A stretch of DNA of 28,471 nt from Clostridiales bacterium (GCA_031285815.1 JAITVM010000258.1:1-28471), one strand, 5' to 3'; positions 1 through 8,201 are shown, counted from the first letter of the stretch. The notes: generated by a model from the letters alone, not told the origin. A program made the numbers and translations.

Positions 1-1083
1 ATAAACGGGAGCAACAGGTGTAACCGGAATGACAGGTGCAACTGGATCAACGGGAGCGACAGGTGTAACTGGATCAACGGGAGCGACAGGTGCAACAGGA
101 GCGACAGGTGTAACCGGAATGACGGGAGCGACAGGTGCAACTGGATCAACGGGAGCAACAGGTGTAACCGGAATGACAGGTGCAACTGGATCAACGGGAG
201 CAACAGGAGCGACCGGTGCAACAGGAGCGACAGGTGTAACTGGAATGACGGGGTCAACGGGAGCGACAGGTGTAACCGGAATGACGGGAGCGACAGGCGT
301 AACTGGATCAACGGGAGCGACAGGTGTAACTGGATTAACGGGAGCGACCGGAGCCACGGGAGCGACAGGCGTAACTTGATCAACGGGAGAAACAGGAGCA
401 ACTGGCGTAACAGGAGCAACCGGAACAACGGGAGCAACTGGAATAACAGGAGCAACCGGTATTCAAGGAGAAACAGGAGCAACAGGCGTAACAGGAGCAA
501 CCGGAACAACGGGAGCAACCGAGCAACCGGGACAATTGATTCCACAACACCTCTATTTTCTGTGTTGTCTGGAACCGGAGTGAGTATCCCTGTAACTTTC
601 GGTGATAATGTGATTTTCCAAACAAGCACACCGGATAGTTTAGCGATAACAGTTAAACAAGGTTCTGCTGTTATTACTGTTAATAATCTGCTTGCTGCCA
701 AGGTTGACGCTAACACATCAGCTATACAGGTATTGCAGGTAACCTCCACCTATTCTACTACTGAATTGCCGACCGGCGCTACCTATAACGGCAAAGTTAT
801 TTACCGCAGGGCTTTTAATCTCAGCATAACGCAGGCCTCGGATCAGGACAATGAGACGCCTCTAATTCCAACAAATAATTATGTTGATGCAATTATCAAT
901 AGCGGCGGATACTGGACTACAGGAAATGGTGTTGAAAAATACGCGGTTAATGGCACCTATCAGGGAAGCCTATTTGGTTATGTATTAGTAACTACCGCGA
1001 ACCAGTTATACTTCCGCAGCAGGTCTACAGTAGCGCGCAACAACAACGCCGCATTTGTCTGGGTTGACTACACCAAAGTATAA
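1..1083 (+). pseudogene. Broken collagen-like (Gly-X-Thr repeat) surface protein gene, 5' end outside window
   Basis: Bases 5-376 read without interruption as Gly-X-Thr triplets (X = Ala, Ser, Val, Met, Leu), as in bacterial collagen-like proteins, several of which (the BclA type) coat spores or cells. Three lesions break the gene. A TAA lies in the collagen frame at 2-4. A TGA replaces a glycine codon at 377-379, after which the frame continues as collagen. One G is missing near 521-522 (ACCGAGC where neighbouring copies read ACCGGAGC), which moves the rest into another frame. That frame, about 523-1083, encodes an intact non-collagen C-terminal domain of some 185 residues ending in WVDYTKV, which could be a trimerisation or head domain. 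A TTG-initiated frame (376-1083) exists, but its first ~50 residues are out-of-frame collagen (Asn/Arg/Ser-rich), so I doubt it is a protein. Decay is the simplest reading; assembly error in a repetitive tract is the alternative. Confidence 0.75.
5..520 (+). repeat. Collagen-coding DNA repeat tract (9-bp units)
   Basis: Short direct repeats of 9 and 18 bp built from variants of GGAGCGACA, GGTGTAACC and GGATCAACG fill this stretch and encode Gly-X-Thr triplets. From about 386 the composition shifts to GGAGCAACC, GGAATAACA and GGAGAAACA units, with one non-Thr unit (GGTATTCAA, Gly-Ile-Gln) near 459. Such tracts expand and contract by slippage and are prone to mis-assembly. Confidence 0.9.
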
Positions 1084-1315
1084 TTTTCGTAACTTCTTCA
1101 TCGGTTTAAGCACAATTTTTAATGATTACCTCAAGATATAAAGAAACAGTACCTATAGCCGGCAAATTTAAAAATATATTTGTTGGCTATATTGGGGTGC
1201 CCACTTTCAATTTATTTTTAAGCTTCGCTTAAGCCGGTTATCAAGTTCGCTCAGTATAAATTTTATAATGAAAATTAATTAGCAAAATAGTATTATTGCA
1301 AAGGAGTGTTTAGTT

Positions 1316-3385
1316 ATGGCGACACGGGGGTATATGCCGGATTTTTCTGATTATCAGGATTTTTTTGATGCTGCAAAGGGGTTTCTGGCACAGATAAGTA
1401 CTGAAATTACCTCAGCAGAGGGGCGGATGGTATGGGACCCTGCCCGGTACAATGACTTATTGGGCATGCCATTACGTTATCCGGACCCGGGGATCCCTGA
1501 AGATTTTGAAGAGGCATTTAAAAATCGTATTAAAGAGAGGTTAAAGGCCTGCCCCCCGTCTGTTAATAAAAGTTTGTGGCGGCAAGCGCATCTCAACCAC
1601 ATGCATGGATTGTTTAAGGTTTGCGAAGGCGTATATCAGGCCCGGGGCTATGACATTGCTAACTTAACAATTATTCAGGCGGCTTCAGGGGTTGTTGTAG
1701 TAGACTGTACCACAGTATGTGAAACGGCCAAGGCAACGCTGGCGCTTTTTTGGAATAGCGTAAACGCCAGTATGCCTGTAAAGGCAATTATCATCACGCA
1801 TTCACATGCGGACCACTATGGTGGGGTACAAGGGGTAATAGATGCGAACAGGGAACGTTTTGGCGGAGGCCACGTACCTGTATTTGCACCAGAATTGTTT
1901 ATGGAAGAGGCGGCATTGGAAAATGCCATTGTAGGGGAAGCTATGACCCGGCGTTCAACATACCAGTATGCAAGTTTTTTGCCGGTACAAAATAACGGGA
2001 CAGCCAAGGTGGATAACGGGCTTGGTAAAGATATTCAGCTTGGGGGCAAGGTAAGCTTTGCCGCCCCGGACTGCACCATTATTCATAACCCTACCGGCGC
2101 TTCACAATTGGATTGGTCGAGTGGCTTTGCATATGAAAATTTACCACTGGCCATAGACGGAATAGATTTTGAATTCCGGCTTTGCCAGGCTACAGAAGCA
2201 CCTTCGGAAATGACTGTATGGGTAGGAAGCTACAAAACAGTTGTAGCGGCCGAGGTTTTCGTGCATACCCTCCATAATATCCTTACCCCACGTGGGGCAC
2301 AGGTGCGGGATGTACGGAGGTGGTGGAAGGCACTGGATGGGCTTATAGACAGATATGGTAATAAAATCGATGTACTCTGTTCTACCCATCACTGGCCGGT
2401 ATGGCAGGAGGGGGAACGCCGATGCGAAAGGTTATTGGAGGAGCATCGCGATTGCTATAAATATCTTCACGACCAGACAGTCCGGTTAATTAATAAAGGC
2501 TATACTATGCTGGAAATAGCCGAATATTTTGAATCCACAGAGAATTTGCCGTATTTTTTGAAAGAGCGTTGGCATAGCCGTGGCTATTACGGCACTATCA
2601 GCCACGATGTCCGGGCTATTTACCAGATGTATTTGGGCTGGTATGATATGAACCCTTCAAACCTGAACCCACTTCCGCCTGAACGGGTGGCGAAGAGGTA
2701 TATATGTGCCATGGGTGGGGAATGTGCCGCCTATAACGAAATTTCAGGAATCTTAAGATGCGGCACGTTTAGGCTGGATGATTACCGGTGGGCGGCGGAA
2801 CTGGGGAAGCATTTGGTATTTGCTTACCCGAACGTTCAAAACCGTATGCTTTTAGCAAGGATATATGAGAGGATGGGTTTTGGTTGTGAGGCTGCTACCT
2901 GGCGCAATATGTATTTAGTAGGCGCGGCGGAATTACGGGCGGGAGGGCCTATCCATCCAAATAGGGGGAGTACTGCAAATGCTTCCATTTTAGAGCTTAT
3001 GGAAGAAGAAACCCTCTACGACTACATTGCCTCCCATTTTGCTGCAGAAGCTGCTTTTTCTGACACTCCGCTTTTCAAATTCCAGATTTATGACACTGAA
3101 AGCAAAACTGTTTATTTAGTTGAAGCGGCCAGCGGTACTTTCCAATATAAAAAAAGCGGCCTGGAAAAACCATCGCCGGAAACACCCGTATTAGAAACAG
3201 GCCGCGCTGCCTTCGCCTTGCTGCTTTTAAAGGAAACTGAGCTGGCGGCCGCGGTTGAAAACGGTTCGGCGCTTGTCTATGGGGTTGGCGGGGAGAAAAA
3301 TGGGCCCGGCGATATTTTTTATATTGGCCAGCTTTTCAATTGCGTTGAGAACGGAATACTCGGTTTTAACATTATAATGCCGTAA
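1316..3385 (+). CDS. Alkyl sulfatase-type metallo-beta-lactamase-fold hydrolase
   Basis: Predicted zinc hydrolase of the SdsA1/BDS1 family, which releases sulfate from alkyl sulfate esters. The 689 residues cover the usual three parts. The metallo-beta-lactamase domain (about 90-370) has HSHADH (H162, H164, D166, H167), TEAPSEM (E294), AEVFVHTLHN (E313, H317) and STHHWPVW (H358, H359), matching the family's binuclear-zinc positions. The dimerisation domain (about 390-520) has the hallmark RGYYGT...YLGWYDMNPSNL...PLPPE. The C-terminal SCP2-like domain (about 565-689) would form the hydrophobic substrate pocket. The start is set by AAGGAGTG 8 bp upstream of the ATG. I see no signal peptide, so it should be cytoplasmic, unlike the secreted Pseudomonas SdsA1. 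It appears monocistronic. The exact substrate is not readable from sequence. Confidence 0.9.
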   Translation: MATRGYMPDFSDYQDFFDAAKGFLAQISTEITSAEGRMVWDPARYNDLLGMPLRYPDPGIPEDFEEAFKNRIKERLKACPPSVNKSLWRQAHLNHMHGLFKVCEGVYQARGYDIANLTIIQAASGVVVVDCTTVCETAKATLALFWNSVNASMPVKAIIITHSHADHYGGVQGVIDANRERFGGGHVPVFAPELFMEEAALENAIVGEAMTRRSTYQYASFLPVQNNGTAKVDNGLGKDIQLGGKVSFAAPDCTIIHNPTGASQLDWSSGFAYENLPLAIDGIDFEFRLCQATEAPSEMTVWVGSYKTVVAAEVFVHTLHNILTPRGAQVRDVRRWWKALDGLIDRYGNKIDVLCSTHHWPVWQEGERRCERLLEEHRDCYKYLHDQTVRLINKGYTMLEIAEYFESTENLPYFLKERWHSRGYYGTISHDVRAIYQMYLGWYDMNPSNLNPLPPERVAKRYICAMGGECAAYNEISGILRCGTFRLDDYRWAAELGKHLVFAYPNVQNRMLLARIYERMGFGCEAATWRNMYLVGAAELRAGGPIHPNRGSTANASILELMEEETLYDYIASHFAAEAAFSDTPLFKFQIYDTESKTVYLVEAASGTFQYKKSGLEKPSPETPVLETGRAAFALLLLKETELAAAVENGSALVYGVGGEKNGPGDIFYIGQLFNCVENGILGFNIIMP

Positions 3386-3635
3386 TTTATAATATGGCTT
3401 TGTATAATATAAATGAAGATAAGGCACAGTAAATTCTTTTCTTAAAATGTATTTTTTAGTAACGTACGTTTCAAATATGTTTGAATAATATAGTTATGAG
3501 GCGAAGATAAAAATATCGTAAATTGTCACAGGTTGAGCCTCTAATCCTTGAATAACCTGCTTTAAATATGGCCGTGGGATTTTTGTTGGGTTCTGCGGAC
3601 GTTTAGAAAAATGATTTTAATAAGGAGGCATTATA

Positions 3636-3998
3636 ATGGAAACCCCAATTATTATGCCTGAAACGAAAGAAAGCCGTAGCGCGGCCAAGGAGCTTGCTAA
3701 AATTAATGTGCCTACAGTATCGGGCGACCTGCCGCCAGGCTTCCCACCTGTTGACGAGATGGCTTGCATTCAGGCGGATCTGGGGGCGCAGGAGCAAATA
3801 TCACCGGGCTATACTGCGTTTTTTGATGACTTTTTTTATTCTGCTGGCGAATCGGTACTCCGCGGCCATTTTATTGTCACAAGCGATACCGACCCGGAAG
3901 ACACAGCAAAAGATTGTGGCGAAAGGTCCATTACCGTTACACATACCCTACCGGTGACAGAGCAGCAGGGATTTCCCAAATTAACGGGCCATCCGTAA
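3636..3998 (+). CDS. Small protein with one copy of an unrecognised ~90-residue repeat domain
   Basis: A 120-residue protein of unknown function. Residues about 17-106 match the repeat domain found in multiple copies in the genes at 24644, 26345 and 27679. It begins KELAKINVPTV, has the central block EQISPGYTAFF, then LRGHFIVTSDTDPEDTAKD, and ends in RSITVTHTL. A short polar N-terminus precedes it and a 14-residue tail follows. There is no signal peptide or membrane segment. The start is well supported by AAGGAGG 7 bp before the ATG. The codon pattern looks normal and the gene is followed by a good terminator at 4059, so it is probably transcribed alone. It is a single-domain relative about 20 kb from the main cluster. 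I infer a surface or spore-coat structural role from the company its paralogues keep; nothing catalytic is visible. Confidence 0.7.
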   Translation: METPIIMPETKESRSAAKELAKINVPTVSGDLPPGFPPVDEMACIQADLGAQEQISPGYTAFFDDFFYSAGESVLRGHFIVTSDTDPEDTAKDCGERSITVTHTLPVTEQQGFPKLTGHP

Positions 3999-4058
3999 CG
4001 GCTGGTGTGCCTTATGTAACCATGGTGCCGAAGGCCCCTTTTGAATTTTGACTTATAT

Positions 4059-4103
4059 AGCCCATCAACCTATTAAATTTACTGGGGTTGAGGGGCTTTT
4101 TTT
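4059..4103 (+). terminator. Rho-independent terminator after the single-domain gene
   Basis: Stem AGCCCATCAACC (4059-4070) pairs with GGTTGAGGGGCT (4086-4097), with one mismatch, over a 15-nt AT-rich loop. It is followed by an uninterrupted T run (4097-4103). Confidence 0.85.
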
Positions 4104-4106
4104 GTT

Positions 4107-4156
4107 AGTTTGCCGATAAAAGAAAAGAGCTATTAATTATGGCCATCGGCTAAACT
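4107..4156 (+). other. Inverted repeat in the leader region between two terminators
   Basis: AGTTTGCCGAT (about 4107-4117) can pair with ATCGGCTAAACT (4145-4156) with a one-base bulge, enclosing a purine-rich loop of about 27 nt. No coding sequence is evident in 4104-4227. It may belong to a small RNA or leader ending at the hairpin at 4228. I do not recognise a riboswitch class. Confidence 0.3.
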
Positions 4157-4227
4157 GTTGATTTGCCTAAAGCTTACATACATTTTTATCCGCAGGGGGG
4201 TCTTGTCAATTTATTAAACATAATAAA

Positions 4228-4271
4228 AATAACGCGGGTTACAATTTTGCAACCGGCGTTATTTTACTTTT
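4228..4271 (+). terminator. Terminator/attenuator-like hairpin upstream of the response regulator
   Basis: AATAACGCGGGTT (4228-4240) pairs with AACCGGCGTTATT (4251-4263) with a single mismatch, followed by TTACTTTTTT. No gene lies between this and the previous terminator, so it either ends a small RNA or acts as an attenuator for the response regulator 46 bp downstream. Confidence 0.6.
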
Positions 4272-4277
4272 TTAGAA

Positions 4278-4286
4278 TGGTATAAT
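4278..4286 (+). promoter_or_regulatory. Extended -10 promoter for the response regulator gene
   Basis: TGGTATAAT is a perfect extended -10 element. No convincing -35 lies 17 bp upstream, which is typical of extended -10 promoters. Transcription would begin about 4293, just after the terminator hairpin, giving a leader of about 24 nt that contains the ribosome site GGAAGGGGG. Confidence 0.5.
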
Positions 4287-4316
4287 AATTCCGAAACTGG
4301 CGGAAGGGGGCCCATA

Positions 4317-5003
4317 ATGAAGGATCAGGGTTATTTGCTGCTGGTAGAAGATAATCCGATTGTGCAAGCCAATAACCAGAAGATATTATCACGGCATGGT
4401 TACTGCCTGCGCTGTGTGGAAACAATTTCAGAGGCACGTGAGAGTATAAGCGCCGCCCGCCCACGCATAATTATATTAGATATTATACTGCCGGACGGAA
4501 ATGGTTTGGATTTTTTAAAAGAATTACGCCAGCGTGGCGATACCGTCCCTGTTCTCATACTTACTGCCCTGGCCTCATCGAAGGATCAGGTTTGGGGGTT
4601 ATTGTCCGGTAGTGACGATTATATGACAAAGCCTTATTCTTTAGATGTATTTTTGGCTAGGGTTGATGCGCTATTGCGCAGATGCGAAATGGTGCCGGAG
4701 ATTATAACTAAAGGGACGCTGCAATTAAACCTTACTACCCGGGAGGCGTCGATAAACGGGTCGGCATTAAGGCTTACGCCGCGTGAATATTCACTACTCT
4801 TGCACTTTATGCAGAACGAAAATATTATTATGAATGCAGAAGAGATATTTGAATCGGTATGGGATTTACCAGCCGCAGGGGATGTGCGGGTAGTGAGGAA
4901 ATGCGTTTCTGACCTTAGGCAGACTATTGAAGGTTGTGGCTACTATATCGAAACAGTATATAAAATAGGGTACCGTTTTTGCAAAAAAAAATATAATCTT
5001 TAA
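4317..5003 (+). CDS. OmpR/PhoB-family response regulator (orphan)
   Basis: A 228-residue two-component transcription regulator. The receiver domain (about 6-122) has the acidic pair E11/D12, phospho-acceptor D55 in LDIILPDG, T83 in ILTALAS and K105 in MTKPYS. The winged-helix DNA-binding domain (about 130-225) has LRLTPREYSLLLHF, the recognition-helix region VVRKCVSDLRQTIE and the terminal YKIGYRF hairpin. All key receiver residues are present, so it should be phosphorylatable. No histidine kinase is adjacent on either side; its partner must lie elsewhere, or it is an orphan. The ribosome site GGAAGGGGG sits 7-8 bp before the ATG. It has its own extended -10 promoter and is followed by a bidirectional terminator. 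Its target genes cannot be inferred from the window. Confidence 0.92.
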   Translation: MKDQGYLLLVEDNPIVQANNQKILSRHGYCLRCVETISEARESISAARPRIIILDIILPDGNGLDFLKELRQRGDTVPVLILTALASSKDQVWGLLSGSDDYMTKPYSLDVFLARVDALLRRCEMVPEIITKGTLQLNLTTREASINGSALRLTPREYSLLLHFMQNENIIMNAEEIFESVWDLPAAGDVRVVRKCVSDLRQTIEGCGYYIETVYKIGYRFCKKKYNL

Positions 5004-5008
5004 AAAAT

Positions 5009-5062
5009 AAATGGATGTGCCAATACGATTTAATATTACCCGTATCGGTACATCCATTTTTT
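5009..5062. terminator. Bidirectional terminator between convergent genes
   Basis: AAATGGATGT plus an imperfect extension (5009-5026) pairs with CGTATCGGTACATCCATTT (5041-5059). T runs flank both outer sides (TTTTTT on plus, TTATTTTTTAAAG on minus). It can end the plus-strand response regulator and the minus-strand SpoIID gene. Confidence 0.8.
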
Positions 5063-5158
5063 AAAACTTAAGACCTGGGCTTAAAACCGCGGCTTTAGCT
5101 ATGCCTCAAGCCAATTGGGCAATGCGGAAAAAATTTTATCTTCCTATTATATATGTAA

Positions 5159-6757
5159 TTATTTTACATCTACCCCTGAAAAATAATGTTTAATTATCTG
5201 GTCGTAGCTATAGCCCTCTAAAGCCATGCCCTGGGCACCATATTGGCTCATGCCTACGCCATGGCCCCAGCCTCTCCCGTTTAAGGTGATTTCCCCAGAA
5301 TATACTTCACCTATAGAAGTTTCGTTTGATGGAACATATGTTGTGTTTTCAGTACTATTTGTTGGGTTATTGACGGGGGGCAGGGTGCCATTTTTGCCTA
5401 TGGCTACAATATCTCCGCCTGCCATTTGTGCGGTATTGCCGTTATAAACATATAGTTTATCCATATCCCGTTTTATAATATCGCCATAATCATAAATATA
5501 ATATGCTGGGCTTTGTTGCGGGCTACTCGGCAGGCTCTGGTCTTTTACTGCTTGTATCTTTGGCACATCTTCATTTATTCTAAAATACCGGCTATGGAGT
5601 GAGCCACCCCTTGACGAAGAAAAAAAGGTACGTATTTCCTCGCCGGTCAAAACTTTTTTGCCATTTGTGCCGTGTATAGCTAATTCATGTACCCTTTCAT
5701 TTTTAATGCTGTCTATCGAAACGCCAACAGCCTCGCCTATTTTAGAATTAGTTTTGTTAAGCAAAGTAGTTATATCGCCCATATTAAAGCTTCGGCTCCA
5801 TACCTCCGAATCTTCGCTGACTTCTAATACCGATTTTAAATAGGGCACGCTTGAGGACCAGGTATTTTCTGAATCATCAGTAATCCCGCCACTACTTGAC
5901 GAGAACACAGCGTTAATAGGTTCGCCGTCATAATAGGCAATAATGCCCTTGGTATCGGCCACTGCTTTATTCGTTTTATCAGTTTCGCTTTTCATGCCGT
6001 TATAAGCTTGGCAATGTACGGTATCACAAACATCATACCCGGCATTGCTATGTATCCCCGCACGCGTATACACATATGACCTGGCCGCAACAGCCTGTGC
6101 TTTTAATGCTTCTTCATGCCATGAAGGGGGCATTTCGGACGGGAGCGTGCTATATAAATATTCTTCCACAGGCAGGTAATTAATTACAGTTAAACCGCGG
6201 CTACCGGCGGCAAATTTAATTGCGCCACGATACATAGCCCCGGATAGGCTTATGCCTTCCCTGTTTGCCGGTGATATTTTTGTATCTAACGAGCTATCTA
6301 TTAGGGCGGCATTTTCTGAACCGGAAATTAAAACTAAAGCCTTGTTTGGCTGCTCTACCAAAAAGCCGCTTTCTAAAGCGCCCTGTGCCGATTCCATAGA
6401 ATCAAAGGGGCCTATAAAAATATAAAAATTATTTGAATAAAAGCCGGCCACAGAATTTGTGCCATAGTTAATTAAATTATTGTTGGCTTCATCATAATTT
6501 CTATAAGCTTTATCAGATTTTAAATAGTACCCGGCCTGCTGGGAAACCGAAAAACCATTTGAAGACTGAAGCCCCACCTGCTGCCCGCCAAAAAAAATAT
6601 TAATGCTGCTATTGTCAACCGCCACAGAGGCTATATTTTTGTATTTTGATTCTAAACCAACATTAACATAATTATTCCCGGTTGGTGACGGCATGCTTGC
6701 CGCCGAAATTATCAGAGCTGAAAATAAAATACAAATTGTGAGTATTACTTTTTTCAT
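5159..6757 (-). CDS. SpoIID/LytB-domain peptidoglycan lytic protein, secreted
   Basis: Predicted exported peptidoglycan hydrolase related to SpoIID, the lytic transglycosylase that acts in engulfment, and to LytB. With the start at 6757 (ribosome site GGGGGAA just upstream) the protein has 532 residues and a clear signal peptide, MKKVILTICILFSALIISAA. A longer frame to 6895 lacks a ribosome site and buries the signal peptide, so I reject it. A central stretch around 100-135 (FYIFIGPFDSMESAQGALE) resembles an SPOR peptidoglycan-binding domain. The SpoIID domain starts at about 178, with the conserved glutamate in PSEMP (E208), then HEEALKAQAVAARSYVYTR and SSSSGGITDDSENTW, and ends with GRGWGHGVGMSQYGAQGMA from residue 494. 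It stands alone and is convergent with the response regulator. It may be SpoIID itself or one of the vegetative paralogues common in Clostridia; the spoIIR/spoIIQ context that would settle this is absent. Confidence 0.9.
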   Translation of the reverse strand: MKKVILTICILFSALIISAASMPSPTGNNYVNVGLESKYKNIASVAVDNSSINIFFGGQQVGLQSSNGFSVSQQAGYYLKSDKAYRNYDEANNNLINYGTNSVAGFYSNNFYIFIGPFDSMESAQGALESGFLVEQPNKALVLISGSENAALIDSSLDTKISPANREGISLSGAMYRGAIKFAAGSRGLTVINYLPVEEYLYSTLPSEMPPSWHEEALKAQAVAARSYVYTRAGIHSNAGYDVCDTVHCQAYNGMKSETDKTNKAVADTKGIIAYYDGEPINAVFSSSSGGITDDSENTWSSSVPYLKSVLEVSEDSEVWSRSFNMGDITTLLNKTNSKIGEAVGVSIDSIKNERVHELAIHGTNGKKVLTGEEIRTFFSSSRGGSLHSRYFRINEDVPKIQAVKDQSLPSSPQQSPAYYIYDYGDIIKRDMDKLYVYNGNTAQMAGGDIVAIGKNGTLPPVNNPTNSTENTTYVPSNETSIGEVYSGEITLNGRGWGHGVGMSQYGAQGMALEGYSYDQIIKHYFSGVDVK

Positions 6758-6878
6758 TATATTCCCCCAATACTTATTAGATTTATATAGCGAACCTGTT
6801 TGACGTAAAACACAAACCAAGCTAGATTTGCATATTCTATACAATAAAGTTATCGTCACATATTGGATAAAATTATAA

Positions 6879-6918
6879 TAAAAAAACCGTCGCATCTACA
6901 AAAGTAGACACAGCGGTT
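6879..6918 (-). terminator. Rho-independent terminator of the meta-cleavage operon
   Basis: On the minus strand AACCG...GTCTAC, a TTTT loop, then GTAGAT...CGGTT form an interrupted stem. It is followed by a T run (the As at 6881-6886 on plus). It lies 17 bp beyond the stop of the dioxygenase gene, the last gene of the operon. Confidence 0.8.
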
Positions 6919-6935
6919 ATATATATTAATTGTTA

Positions 6936-7859
6936 TCAGGTCACGATCTCCAAGAAACTTGGTATTACCTCACCAGAATAGTAGAATAGGCCGCGGCCTA
7001 ATTCGCTGCTATCCCATACACGTTGTGGGTTATCTGGGTAAGCTGTGTAGCCGCCTGCATATACCTCGATGCGGTTGCCGGAAGGCTCCCAGAAATAAAT
7101 TGATAAGCCCCTTGTGATTGCATGGCGTGTAGGCCCTATATCCAATTTAAGGCGGTTAAGCGCAATCCAGTCAGCGGCGTTGCCTACGTCAGCCCAATCT
7201 TGTAGGTAGAATCCTAAGTGGTGGATTTTACCTGGCTTAGGGTATTCAACAAAAGCTAAGTCATGTGGCTTGTTGGAACTGGTGATCCATGCTGCTAAGC
7301 GGTTGCCGTCTGGAGTATTGCATACTTCCGGGACAAACATGCCAAAAACTTCTTTACAGAACCTTTCGGCTTCAGCAATATTTGGGCCATAAAGTAGGAA
7401 GTGGTCCATACGCTGGGCGCGCATCCCGCGTGGTGGCTCGTTCCAAATGTCAGGGTTTTTAATGCCAGGCCCTTTTTGGGCTAAGGCTACCTCGCTATAG
7501 ATTTCGAACCTATGGCCAGTTGATATTGTAAAGCCATAACGCTTACCAAAGCCAGGCTGGTCACCTTCCGCAACTGTATCAACAGGGTACCCAAAAGCTT
7601 CTACGGCGAGCTTCATTTTTTCCAATTCATCTGCAGAAGCAACTTTGAAAGCTACGAAATCAAGGCCGGCTTCGTCAGCGAGCCGAAGGGTAAGGGAATG
7701 GTGGTCAAATTCATCAAAGCCTTTTAGGCAAATACGGTCTTCGCCTATACGGCAAACTTCGTTAAGGCCTAAAATATTTTTATAAAAGTTTAATGTTTTA
7801 TCAAAATCTAATACTCTAAGTTGTACAAGGCCAGGCCTAAGTGTTCCGTTTAAAGCCAT
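6936..7859 (-). CDS. xylE/dmpB-like: Catechol 2,3-dioxygenase (type I extradiol)
   Basis: Opens catechol at the meta position with O2 to give 2-hydroxymuconic semialdehyde. At 307 residues it matches the length of Pseudomonas putida XylE, and the catalytic residues fall at the same numbers: iron ligands H153 (MDHFLLY), H214 (IHHLGFYL) and E265 (GNRIEVYAGG), plus H199 (KPHDLAF), H246 (TRHAITRG) and Y255 (SIYFWEPSG). Two vicinal-oxygen-chelate domains are present (about 8-125 and 150-270). The ribosome site AAAGGATG precedes the ATG. It is the last gene of the operon, directly after the ferredoxin that would reduce its iron. With all ligands intact it should be active given Fe(II) and oxygen, which is notable for a likely anaerobe. 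Whether catechol or a substituted catechol is preferred cannot be read. Confidence 0.95.
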   Translation of the reverse strand: MALNGTLRPGLVQLRVLDFDKTLNFYKNILGLNEVCRIGEDRICLKGFDEFDHHSLTLRLADEAGLDFVAFKVASADELEKMKLAVEAFGYPVDTVAEGDQPGFGKRYGFTISTGHRFEIYSEVALAQKGPGIKNPDIWNEPPRGMRAQRMDHFLLYGPNIAEAERFCKEVFGMFVPEVCNTPDGNRLAAWITSSNKPHDLAFVEYPKPGKIHHLGFYLQDWADVGNAADWIALNRLKLDIGPTRHAITRGLSIYFWEPSGNRIEVYAGGYTAYPDNPQRVWDSSELGRGLFYYSGEVIPSFLEIVT

Positions 7860-7906
7860 TCAAATCATCCTTTCAAATTTTGTTATTAAACTTATAAGGT
7901 ACTGTG

Positions 7907-8194
7907 TTATATTTGGCTGATAGTTAAATTGCCGGTTGGCTTTATGCAGCATGTCAAAACAAAACCATCAGTTTCTTCCTCTGGGCTTATGTGGGCACGG
8001 CTCATTTTTTTATCTACACGGTAGCTGCCAGAAATTACTTTCATTTTGCAGATGCCGCAGCCGCCGCCAAAGCACCCATAATGGATGGGCCCACAGCCAG
8101 ATTTTTTCATAGCTTCTAATACATATTCATCTTGCCTACATAAAAATTGTGCGCCAGTATTTAAAACATTAATTCGGTAAGTATTTTCGCCCAT
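7907..8194 (-). CDS. XylT/DmpQ-like [2Fe-2S] ferredoxin
   Basis: A 95-residue plant-type ferredoxin. The cluster ligands are C41, C46 and C49 (GCFGGGCGICK) and C82 (VLTCC), i.e. C-x4-C-x2-C...C. In Pseudomonas, XylT and its relatives re-reduce the active-site iron of catechol 2,3-dioxygenase after oxidative inactivation; position immediately before the dioxygenase gene (47-bp gap) supports the same job here. The start lies 7 bp after the aldolase stop, suggesting translational coupling; the ribosome site is weak. No dedicated ferredoxin reductase is in the operon. It is too short to be an oxygenase reductase component, which would also carry an FAD/NAD domain. Confidence 0.88.
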   Translation of the reverse strand: MGENTYRINVLNTGAQFLCRQDEYVLEAMKKSGCGPIHYGCFGGGCGICKMKVISGSYRVDKKMSRAHISPEEETDGFVLTCCIKPTGNLTISQI

Positions 8195-8201
8195 ATATCA
8201 G

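Noticed and set aside
5..520. CRISPR array
   Set aside because: The periodic repeats are 9-bp coding units giving Gly-X-Thr, without unique spacers of constant length.
376..1083. A TTG-initiated protein of 235 residues overlapping the collagen tract
   Set aside because: Its first ~50 residues are collagen repeats read in the wrong frame; only the part after ~523 is genuine, so it is treated as part of the broken gene.
3460..3469. Palindrome AACGTACGTT as an operator for the 3636 gene
   Set aside because: A single 10-bp palindrome 170 bp upstream with no promoter beside it; likely chance.
6758..6895. An N-terminal extension of the SpoIID protein
   Set aside because: It has no ribosome site and would bury a good signal peptide that begins at 6757 behind GGGGGAA.
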